Assembly: GCA_934177795.1 (NCBI GenBank)
Contig: CAKPPS010000036.1
Location: 1 to 9,778, forward strand
Direction: 5' to 3'
Source: an uncultured Clostridia bacterium
Lineage (GTDB): Bacteria > Bacillota > Clostridia > TANB77 > CAG-508
DNA: 9,778 nt
In this document: positions 1-5,370 of the stretch, one piece after another
How positions within the stretch are numbered: the stretch's first letter is position 1
How the letters are laid out: every line of letters starts with the position of its first letter
Translations under genes and position numbers: made by a program
Notes under the pieces: generated by a model
Database searches by the model: none
Told to the model about the DNA's origin: nothing
Seen by the model: the letters and a program-made list of their open reading frames with translations, nothing else

Positions 1-120
1 ACGGATTTAGTGCAAGGAGTAAAAATACAACTAAATAATGACGAGCCAGCAGTTATATTAACTGCTGGCTTTGGTTTGGGATATTTACTTGTGTTAGTTT
101 TGTTTATAGTTTGTTGCTAA
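1..120 (+). CDS. Possible C-terminal tail of a membrane protein (5' partial)
   Basis: A frame open from the window edge runs 39 codons to TAA at 118-120. Its translation has a polar part (GVKIQLNNDEPAV) followed by a strongly hydrophobic stretch (GFGLGYLLVLVLFIVCC) that could be one transmembrane helix at the C-terminus. I do not recognise the family. It would be convergent to the phage-like genes on the minus strand and could mark where other DNA resumes. It contains the 11-bp inverted repeat at 44-70. The opposite strand is also open over much of this stretch, so this is a weak call. Confidence 0.25.
   Translation, partial: TDLVQGVKIQLNNDEPAVILTAGFGLGYLLVLVLFIVCC
44..70. repeat. Perfect 11-bp inverted repeat
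   Basis: AGCCAGCAGTT and AACTGCTGGCT flank a 5-nt loop (ATATT). It is the most GC-rich element in an otherwise very AT-rich region. A terminator is possible, but the plus-strand continuation (TTGGTTTGGG) is not a U tract, nor is the minus-strand one (CGTCATTATTTAG). It may instead be an RNA structure or a protein site. Confidence 0.5.
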
Positions 121-416
121 CTTTGGATTTTACTTTCAATAAATTTTTTATAAAAATACTATCTTTTATTAACACAATTATAAAATACATTTCGCATTTT
201 CGTATATTTCTTATATATTTAATTTTGTTATTATATAACTTATTTGCTAACATATATAGACAAAATTTTTTGGTGGTAGCATACTATTATTAATAGAAAA
301 GTTTGCAACTGATACAATTTTTGCACTGTAATTGCTAATTATTTTATGAGTATTAAATTCAGTCAACGATGTAGAGAAAGCATTAACTGATGTACTACGA
401 TTTTGACTGATTATTT
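121..416. other. AT-rich stretch with no convincing gene
   Basis: I see no gene with a ribosome binding site, no RNA gene and no clear promoter here. A minus-strand frame continues to 247 (ending ...SINNSMLPPKNFVYIC), in the same frame as the decayed ParB-type gene upstream. Its SINNS resembles a linker in that gene (DSSINNSITSNKND). This hints that phage-derived sequence may extend this far, but it is too weak to call a gene. Confidence 0.4.
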
Positions 417-617
417 TTATTTTGGTTGATTTATTATTTCCTTTGTTTTGTACATCACTTGTAAATTTGTTGCTGTTGGATTCTCTTGTAAAAACTTTAA
501 CATTTCCTTCTGTTGTTCCTCTGTTTCTAAATAGCTCATTGCTCTCTGACATGCTTCCATTACTACTCCAGCTTCTTTCATTAATGTTGCTATTTCTTTT
601 TGAAGTTTTGTTAGCAT
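417..617 (-). CDS. Small helical phage-type protein, 66 aa
   Basis: The ATG at 617 is preceded by a good ribosome binding site (AAAGGAG, 7 nt before the start). The product is short, acidic and probably all-helical: MLTKLQKEIATLMKEAGVVM is followed by an amphipathic segment (YLETEEQQKEMLKFLQEN). It has no signal peptide or membrane segment. It looks like the small uncharacterised helical proteins found beside structural or polyvalent genes in phages of gut Clostridia, but that is general resemblance and I cannot assign a function. It lies directly downstream of the decayed ParB-domain gene and the reading frames overlap there. It is the only intact gene in this phage-like segment. Confidence 0.6.
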   Translation of the reverse strand: MLTKLQKEIATLMKEAGVVMEACQRAMSYLETEEQQKEMLKFLQENPTATNLQVMYKTKEIINQPK

Positions 618-1397
618 AAATTTTCTCCTTTATATTTGGATCTATATTAATATTATCTTTTTTAGATAAAATATTTTCCCAACTTTCAACTATTTTTATA
701 GGTATTTCTTTTATTCCTATTTTTTAGCTATTTGTAACCTGTGATTTTCATTTTCAATTTCATATGTTCCATTACTTTTTTATAAATTTCTATAGATTCT
801 GTTATCCCATTTTTTGTAATACTTTCTCTCAGATTGAAAATTTGTTCGTCTGTTCTATATCCACCTTCATTAAATAATGGTAACAAATCAAATATAGAAA
901 TATTTTTTGTATTGCCAATTTTTATTATACAATATTGCTTTATTATCTTCAATAGGCTTCCTTGGTAATTTAACTTTTTTAAGCGGTAATTTTACTTGTT
1001 GTATTGTTTCTCCTAATGCTTTTATATCTTCTACATTTTTCATTGCAGTATAGTAATCATCTCGCATGGGTTATTTTTTTGTATAATTTCTAATTGTTGT
1101 TGTTTTTTATTTTTAAGCAAATTAATAGAATCTGAATTATTTTCAGATTCTTGCATAGAATATTTAGTAGTGTTGACATCATTTTTATTTGATGTTATAC
1201 TATTATTAATAGAAGAATCAGCAACGTTGGAATATTGGATTCCTTCATTGAAATCTGATTCTCCTTTTTTTGTATATATTTTTTCTAAATTGTTATTCTT
1301 TATATATTTATCAAAATTATTTCTGCCATAAACACTTTTTATTTGATTTTCATCAATATAAACACCGTTATAAATTCCTTTTCCATTAATTTGTATA
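618..1397 (-). pseudogene. Frameshifted fragment of a phage polyvalent-type gene with a ParB-like domain
   Basis: Reading downward from the repeat at 1398, the conceptual product starts mid-protein with INGKGIYNGVYIDENQIKSV. It passes through a low-complexity linker (NVADSSINNSITSNKNDVN, then TKYSMQESENN) and then reads NNPMRDDYYTAMKNVEDIK. A ParB N-terminal-like domain follows: ISIFDLLPLFNEGGYRTDEQ, then IFNLRESITKNGITESIEI, then NGTYEIENENHRLQIAKK, then GIKEIPIKIVE. Keeping this in frame needs about four single-base shifts, near 1068-1072, in the T run 919-923, in the T run 776-781 and in the T run 720-725; three are homopolymers. The 5' end is missing because the CRISPR repeat begins exactly at 1398. 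ParB-like modules are common in the multidomain polyvalent proteins of phages and conjugative elements. Real decay and indel errors are both possible. The overall family is fairly secure; the exact gene is not. Confidence 0.6.
1368..1397 (-). other. Putative spacer-equals-protospacer junction B (30 bp plus CGGTG)
   Basis: In crRNA orientation this is the 30 bp directly after the solitary repeat, which matches the array's usual spacer length. The next five bases on the minus strand (1367-1363) are CGGTG, fitting an NGGNG PAM on the 3' side, as expected for a type II-A protospacer. There is no repeat after it; the sequence runs on into the phage-like gene. Inference: a former spacer joined to its own target. 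Confidence 0.55.
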
Positions 1398-1433
1398 GTT
1401 TCATTACTATCTAAAATAGCACAATACTAAAAC
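1398..1433 (-). repeat. Solitary full-length CRISPR repeat, identical to the array repeats
   Basis: All 36 bases are identical to the array repeat (crRNA sense: starts GTTTTAGTATTG, ends GATAGTAATGAAAC). It sits 1255 bp beyond the leader-distal repeat at 2689-2724 and has the same orientation. Phage-like coding sequence touches it on both sides, and both genes are cut exactly at its borders. The repeat supplies the TAG stop of the PH-domain gene. If transcribed, it could give a crRNA whose spacer is the 30 bp at 1434-1463. Confidence 0.95.
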
Positions 1434-1723
1434 TTTACATTTTCTTCTATTGATACTATATCTTTTATATTCATCTGTTTTTTCTTTAATGTCCCTAAAA
1501 TAGAACTACAAAATAAAATTCTTTTATTTGTTATACAAAAAACACCATTTGTTTTACTTTTTATTAAAAATATTAATGTATTTGTACTTTTTACTATAAC
1601 ATTAGCATTAATAGCGTATAAAACTTCTTCATTGGGTTGTATCATACGTTGAGTTTCTTTTGTGGAACTTTTTGCTAATATATTTCTTGTCCCACTTCTT
1701 TTAATAGCTTCAGCAACCGTCAT
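1427..1723 (-). CDS. bPH-type (bacterial PH domain) phage protein, C-terminus cut off by a CRISPR repeat
   Basis: The ATG at 1723 has an excellent ribosome binding site (AAAGGAGG, 8 nt upstream). The product has 98 codons, starting MTVAEAIKRSGTRN. Residues 30-98 carry the bacterial PH-like pattern NEEVLYAINANV...NGVFCITNKRILFC...LKKKQMNIKDIVSI, typical of short PH-domain (YokE/bPH_3-like) proteins of Bacillota and their phages. Their role is unknown, and a lipid- or envelope-linked function is only a guess. The real reading frame ends at 1434: the last Phe codon and the TAG stop lie in the repeat at 1398-1433. The final strands and helix of the fold are therefore missing and the product is probably non-functional. 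Tandem Spo0A-box-like sites lie 58-78 bp upstream. Confidence 0.7.
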   Translation of the reverse strand: MTVAEAIKRSGTRNILAKSSTKETQRMIQPNEEVLYAINANVIVKSTNTLIFLIKSKTNGVFCITNKRILFCSSILGTLKKKQMNIKDIVSIEENVKF

Positions 1724-1781
1724 AATAATTTCCTCCTTTTATTCTATTCTAAAAAGAGTATATAACTTTTATTTAAGTCTT

Positions 1782-1801
1782 GTTGTCGAAAGTTGTCGAA
1801 A
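1782..1801. promoter_or_regulatory. Tandem Spo0A-box-like sites
   Basis: GTTGTCGAAA occurs twice head to tail with a 10-bp period. Each copy contains TTGTCGAA, the known Spo0A (0A) box. Tandem boxes one helical turn apart are the usual arrangement at Spo0A-controlled promoters. They sit between the PH-domain gene (minus strand) and a plus-strand promoter at 1850-1878, so either could be the target. The site match is seen directly; regulation by Spo0A is inference. Confidence 0.55.
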
Positions 1802-1849
1802 ATATAATAATTTTTAGAAGTTATATTTTATAAATATCTGCATAAACTA

Positions 1850-1878
1850 TTGATTATTAACCTAATTTATAGTATAAT
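1850..1878 (+). promoter_or_regulatory. Sigma-A-type promoter, plus strand
   Basis: TTGATT (1850-1855) and TATAAT (1873-1878) are separated by 17 bp. It points toward the hairpin at 1900-1937, with an expected start near 1885, and therefore opposes every nearby gene. Confidence 0.5.
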
Positions 1879-1884
1879 TAAGTT

Positions 1885-1945
1885 AATAAATATTTATTTG
1901 AGATTAGTTGTGACACCCTAGTGTTGCAGTTAATCTCTTTTTATT
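1885..1945 (+). ncRNA. Candidate short plus-strand RNA made of one long hairpin
   Basis: A promoter-to-terminator unit about 60 nt long with no reading frame. The hairpin at 1900-1937 has 17 pairs around a CCTA loop. Four of the pairs are G-U wobbles when read as plus-strand RNA; on the minus strand the same positions become A-C mismatches. This points to selection on a plus-strand transcript. The RNA would lie just past the 3' end of the capsid-nuclease gene and slightly antisense to it. It could also simply be a terminator; no RNA family was recognised. Confidence 0.35.
1900..1942 (+). terminator. Hairpin with T tract, convergent to the capsid-nuclease gene
   Basis: The outer stem is GAGATTA/TAATCTC and the inner stem ends ACAC/GTGT around CCTA. 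It is followed by TTTTT and a further T-rich run on the plus strand. The minus-strand side continues CAAATAAATA, so termination of the capsid-nuclease transcript is less certain. Confidence 0.6.
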
Positions 1946-2688
1946 TTCTTTTATACATCTTTAATACTTGATTATTTTTTATTAGAATGATTGCATTAAC
2001 CCAATCCTTATGTTTAGATTTATAAATACTTTTTATCTGTTCTATCGCTTCTATTTCTTTCATTTCAGTATTAGAAATATCAAAAATAAAATTATTTGAT
2101 TGTTCCTTTTTTTTATTGATTGCATTATATAAGGTATTCTTACTGTTACCATATATTTCTTTTAAATCATATTTCCTATTTTCTATCATATAATCTGGTG
2201 TTTTTATTCCTTCTGGTTTATTTATTCTAGGAATAATTCTAACTTTTCCACCATATATTCTTCCAAGAATACCAGCAACTTCTTTTTCTTTAGTAGTCGG
2301 TTTCATTACAATGTATTTTCCATCTACATTATAATAATTATTATTATCTTTATAGTATTGTTCCTGTATTATGTTGTAATCTTTTTCAATTGTAAATTGT
2401 TCTGTTATATCTGAAAAATTACTATTAATTTTTTCTGTTATTTCATTAACTCTATCTTGATAATTTAATACATTTTCAGGTAATAAACTACCAATTGCCA
2501 ACCTTTGATATTGTTTTTGTCTTTGTTGTAGGTATTGTGTATATTTATCTTCTTTATTATGATTATTTTTTGCTTGTGTTACTTCTTCTGGTTCATCATT
2601 TACACCTTCATAATATGTACTAACTCCATGATGACATCTTGGATGAAATAATCCTCCTGCAATTGCTGTACTTAGTAATGGGTATTTT
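1941..2688 (-). CDS. Phage minor capsid protein, C-terminal part, fused to a CdiA-like nuclease domain (5' truncated)
   Basis: The frame is open from the repeat border at 2688 down to TAA at 1941, about 248 residues. It starts mid-protein with YPLLSTAIAGGLFHPRCHHG followed by VSTYYEG, which matches the C-terminal signature of phage minor capsid protein 2 (HPxCRH...YFxG). A charged, Gln-rich coiled linker follows. The last ~110 residues read AGILGRIYGGKVRIIPRINK, then GIKTPDYMIENRKYDLKEIY, then GNSKNTLYNAINKKKEQSNN, and close with AIILIKNNQVLKMYKRK. The TPDY...YDLKE pattern fits the CdiA C-terminal nuclease family with a PD-(D/E)XK-like core; DNase versus tRNase cannot be told. No immunity gene is visible. 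A TTG at 2501 would give a shorter 186-residue frame, but homology continues upstream of it, so the real start lies beyond the truncation at the CRISPR repeat. Confidence 0.7.
2659..2688 (-). other. Putative spacer-equals-protospacer junction A (30 bp plus AGGAG)
   Basis: These are the 30 bp directly after the most leader-distal array repeat in crRNA orientation. The next bases on the minus strand (2658-2654) are AGGAG, again NGGNG. The 30 bp also encode part of the minor capsid protein (YPLLSTAIA), so the segment is both spacer-sized and an in-frame part of a phage gene that continues without a break. The identical arrangement at 1368-1397 makes chance unlikely. Confidence 0.6.
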
Positions 2689-3451
2689 GTTTCATTACTA
2701 TCTAAAATAGCACAATACTAAAACGAATTGTTTGTAATTCTTACAAATGAATAAGTTTCATTACTATCTAAAATAGCACAATACTAAAACCAACCTTTTT
2801 TGACTTATAAACGTGTAAATGGTTTCATTACTATCTAAAATAGCACAATACTAAAACACAACTTTAAAAATTGCAATACCTCTTTTAGTTTCATTACTAT
2901 CTAAAATAGCACAATACTAAAACAGAAATAAGATATACTCAATCAAGTAATATGTTTCATTACTATCTAAAATAGCACAATACTAAAACAATCCAAATGA
3001 AGTAATTTCAATTTCTTTAGTTTCATTACTATCTAAAATAGCACAATACTAAAACTCAGATATATTTGGTTCAGAGAAAATAGATGTTTCATTACTATCT
3101 AAAATAGCACAATACTAAAACTTTAGAACTGCTATATCTCTAGCTTTTAAAGTTTCATTACTATCTAAAATAGCACAATACTAAAACAGCCCGACAGAGC
3201 CATTTACACAATCAAAAGTTTCATTACTATCTAAAATAGCACAATACTAAAACCCTTTACTTTAAGTTTTAACTTTTCTATATGTTTCATTACTATCTAA
3301 AATAGCACAATACTAAAACATATGCACTATGTTTATCTCCAATATAGCTGTTTCATTACTATCTAAAATAGCACAATACTAAAACAAAAGCCTTCACAAC
3401 CTACACCTAAAATATGTTTCATTACTATCTAAAATAGCACAATACTAAAAC
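2689..3451 (-). CRISPR. Type II-A CRISPR array, 12 repeats and 11 spacers
   Basis: Repeats are 36 bp and identical, starting at 2689, 2755, 2822, 2888, 2954, 3020, 3086, 3152, 3218, 3284, 3350 and 3416. Ten spacers are 30 bp; one (2791-2821) is 31 bp. In crRNA sense (minus strand) the repeat starts GTTTTAGTATTGTGCTA and ends GTAATGAAAC, the II-A pattern. The lower stem GUUUUA pairs with UAAAAU of the tracrRNA, and the following AUUGUGCU with its AGCACAAU. The leader is on the csn2 side, so the newest spacer is 3386-3415. The leader-distal repeat is not degenerate, so the original end of the array is probably not represented here. No spacer was seen to match elsewhere in the window by eye, apart from the junction cases described separately. 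Confidence 0.98.
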
Positions 3452-3515
3452 CTCAAATTTTGTATTTTTTTCGGTAATGACTCCGGTGATTTTAGATAAT
3501 AATTCTTAATATTTG
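3452..3515 (-). promoter_or_regulatory. CRISPR leader with ATTTGAG anchor
   Basis: This 64-bp gap lies between the csn2 stop and the first repeat. On the minus strand it ends ...AAATTTGAG directly against the repeat (anchor at 3458-3452). ATTTGAG at this spot is the known leader-anchoring sequence that directs Cas1-Cas2 integration in several type II-A systems. The pre-crRNA promoter is not clear; it may lie in the 3' end of csn2, or the array may be read through from the cas operon. Confidence 0.8.
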
Positions 3516-4196
3516 CTATATCTCATCAAAATTTTCATCAATAATATTCTTTACTTCATATTTTAGTTTCTTTTCGCTTGTGCTATTCTCTACAACTAAT
3601 AAATTTATATTATTATATACTGAATATTTATATAATTCAACTAATTCTTCTTCATTCAGATATGTTTTTAAATTAGGAATAACTAATATATTTGCAATTT
3701 TTAAAGTTGATAATACATTAATAATAAATTCTATTTTCTCCATAATAGTACAATAACAAGATACATCTATCTTAACTTTAAATATTTTTAATAAATCTGA
3801 TATTTCTAAATCATCATCCATAGTGAATTCAAATGGTAATTCATTTATTTCGTTTATAAGATAATTTCTAAAATTTATGATTAAGTTTTCTAATTGGTTA
3901 TCTTGATTATTTCTTATATTTTCTGCTATTAAATTATAAAATTTATTTATTATTTTTTTCTCATTTAAATCTATATTAAATAAATCAGTCATTAGATATA
4001 TATTTTTACTAATTTGAACTCTTTCATTTTCATCAAAAAGCACTACACTATTATCATCATTAATGGCTTCATTAGATTGCTCATTTATATTGTTAATAAA
4101 ATTACTAAATAATTTTTTATTTACTATTTCTAATACATTTACGCTATTTTCCTTAAATTCTATTTCATTTTCAAATCCATTTATAGACATTATCAC
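3516..4196 (-). CDS. csn2: Csn2 spacer-acquisition protein
   Basis: Csn2 forms a calcium-stabilised tetrameric ring that slides on double-stranded DNA ends and is needed, with Cas1, Cas2 and Cas9, for spacer uptake in type II-A. The 226-residue product has the family length. Its C-terminal half shows the conserved strand-helix pattern NILVIPNLKTYLNEEELVEL, then YNNINLLVVEN, and the typical ending IIDENFDEI. Two starts are possible: GTG at 4196 (giving MIMSING) and ATG at 4190 (MSINGF). The GTG would overlap the ancestral cas2 stop as GTGA, a classic coupling arrangement; the ATG gives a more usual start. Because cas2 is frameshifted and now stops at 4230, that coupling may be weakened. The gene lies directly beside the leader. 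Confidence 0.92.
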   Translation of the reverse strand: MIMSINGFENEIEFKENSVNVLEIVNKKLFSNFINNINEQSNEAINDDNSVVLFDENERVQISKNIYLMTDLFNIDLNEKKIINKFYNLIAENIRNNQDNQLENLIINFRNYLINEINELPFEFTMDDDLEISDLLKIFKVKIDVSCYCTIMEKIEFIINVLSTLKIANILVIPNLKTYLNEEELVELYKYSVYNNINLLVVENSTSEKKLKYEVKNIIDENFDEI

Positions 4197-4229
4197 AATA
4201 TCACAAGCCTTTCTGTATCATCCAAATTA

Positions 4230-4514
4230 TCAGAATTTTTTTCTCCGTACTATGTATTCCATAAAACTAAATTGTTTTTCAGTAATCACTAACATTTGTA
4301 CTATTCCTTTTGGAGGTTTACTTTTTTCAATTTTATCTTTTATTGCTTTTACAATTGAATTATTTAAAGCTAATTTAGAATATACTGATTTTTGCATCAT
4401 TATAAAGCCTTCTTTTATTAAGAATTTTCTAAACTTTGAATATATTTTTCTATCTTTGCTTGTTTCTGTTGGTAAATCAAAAAATACTAATATTCTCATA
4501 AATCTATATCTCAT
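4230..4514 (-). CDS. cas2: Cas2 with frameshifted C-terminus
   Basis: Cas2 is the structural centre of the Cas1-Cas2 integrase that inserts spacers. The product (94 aa, start MRYRFMRILVFFDLPTETSK) has the ferredoxin-like fold signature with Asp13 in FFDLP and the family segments RKFLIKEGFIMMQKSVYSKL and GIVQMLVITEKQFSFMEYIV. It then ends abruptly RRKKF at the stop 4230-4232. In the +1 frame the sequence continues GEKNSDNLDDTERLVIL to a TGA at 4193-4195, which is the normal Cas2 tail (compare GERN...SRLVFL in streptococcal Cas2). One extra base near 4247-4248, or one A too many in the A7 run just downstream, explains this. The start codon overlaps cas1 by 11 nt. The lost tail forms part of the Cas1 contact in known complexes, so adaptation may be impaired if the shift is real. 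Confidence 0.93.
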   Translation of the reverse strand: MRYRFMRILVFFDLPTETSKDRKIYSKFRKFLIKEGFIMMQKSVYSKLALNNSIVKAIKDKIEKSKPPKGIVQMLVITEKQFSFMEYIVRRKKF

Positions 4515-5370
4515 AATTTAAAATTTTACTTTCTTCTTTATTTTCTAATGCATCTATTACACTTTGAATATATATTGGAATTGCATTTACTACATATTGT
4601 TCTTTTCCTCTTATTTCTACTTTATTGTTTAGTGCATCTATTAATTTATATTTTTGAATTTTATCGAATTCTGCTTTACTATTATTGTAGACAATTTCAT
4701 CTATTAATGGTCTATAAGGTTCCATTAAATCACATGTAAAATTAAATTGATTAAATTCATTTTTATGATTTACTCCTAACTGCGTTATATACCCTTTACT
4801 AACTACCTCTTTATTCATTGTTGATAAAATTATTGAATATCCGTAATCTAACGCACTATTTATATTATTATTTGTACCTCTTATAAATTCTTTTCCAAAT
4901 AATAAATTAAAGTATACTTTAGCGGCATGACCTTCTCTATTAGTTATATCCCCTTTTTCTACTTCTTCTTCATAATCTAGTAATCTTTTATATCCATCTA
5001 TATTAAGTCTTTTTAAAAGCATTGCTTGATTATGTATTTTATATTTAACTATTTGTTGCCAGACAAAATCTTTTCTATCTTCTGTCCATTTAATCTGATT
5101 TTGAATTTTTTTACTTGTGTTAAATGAATTATAATATGGCATAACTTCTCCAGACGGATTATGTGTTTCATCACAAAAAATCAATTTAATTTTATTATTA
5201 ATTAATTCATTTATTAAATATGATGTTATTGATACCATACCATTTTCAATTAATATTATATTAATTTCAGAAAGATGAATCATTTGTAAATTTTCACTTC
5301 TAATAACTAAATAATCATTTTTATAACTTAACTTACAATTTTTATTTACTACTACAGTTCTCCATCCCAC
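4504..5370 (-). CDS. cas1: Cas1 integrase (type II)
   Basis: Cas1 is the metal-dependent nuclease-integrase that inserts spacers at the leader-repeat border. The 288-aa product starts MGWRTVVVNKNCKLSYKND, a typical type II Cas1 start. The N-terminal beta domain is followed by the helical catalytic domain with the metal ligands visible: Glu146 in TNREGHAAKVYF, His202 in LGVNHKNEF and Asp214 in CDLMEPYRPLID (Glu217 adjacent). The start is GTG at 5370, overlapping the end of cas9 by 29 nt, with AGAAGG 10 nt upstream inside cas9. The overlap means cas1 is translated from the cas9 transcript. The sequence looks intact. Confidence 0.97.
   Translation of the reverse strand: MGWRTVVVNKNCKLSYKNDYLVIRSENLQMIHLSEINIILIENGMVSITSYLINELINNKIKLIFCDETHNPSGEVMPYYNSFNTSKKIQNQIKWTEDRKDFVWQQIVKYKIHNQAMLLKRLNIDGYKRLLDYEEEVEKGDITNREGHAAKVYFNLLFGKEFIRGTNNNINSALDYGYSIILSTMNKEVVSKGYITQLGVNHKNEFNQFNFTCDLMEPYRPLIDEIVYNNSKAEFDKIQKYKLIDALNNKVEIRGKEQYVVNAIPIYIQSVIDALENKEESKILNYEI

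Noticed and set aside
44..70. Inverted repeat as a Rho-independent terminator
   Set aside because: Neither strand has a T tract directly after the stem; kept only as an inverted repeat.
111..293. Plus-strand frame of 60 codons rich in Phe, Ile and Leu
   Set aside because: Typical translation of AT-rich noncoding DNA; no ribosome binding site and no recognisable pattern.
247..552. Minus-strand frame of 101 codons starting MSESNELF
   Set aside because: It overlaps the better-supported 66-codon gene, has no ribosome binding site, and is only the continuation of the decayed ParB-type frame.
1398..1433. Solitary repeat as a second, independent array or a tracrRNA anti-repeat
   Set aside because: Only one repeat is present, with no leader or anchor. 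It is identical to the array repeat and in the same orientation, and it is not followed by the nexus sequence that marks the tracrRNA at 9316.
1434..2688. Simple single-crossover integration of a phage at one spacer
   Set aside because: That would leave the same 30-bp spacer at both ends of the insert. The two ends (2659-2688 and 1434-1463) differ, so at least two different sites are involved.
3515..3580. Pre-crRNA promoter in the csn2 3' end
   Set aside because: TTGAT-like -35 candidates exist, but none has a convincing -10 at the right distance.
4063..4521. Plus-strand frame of 152 codons opposite csn2 and cas2
   Set aside because: It is the complement of two clear genes; its hydrophobic composition is the mirror of A-rich coding sequence.
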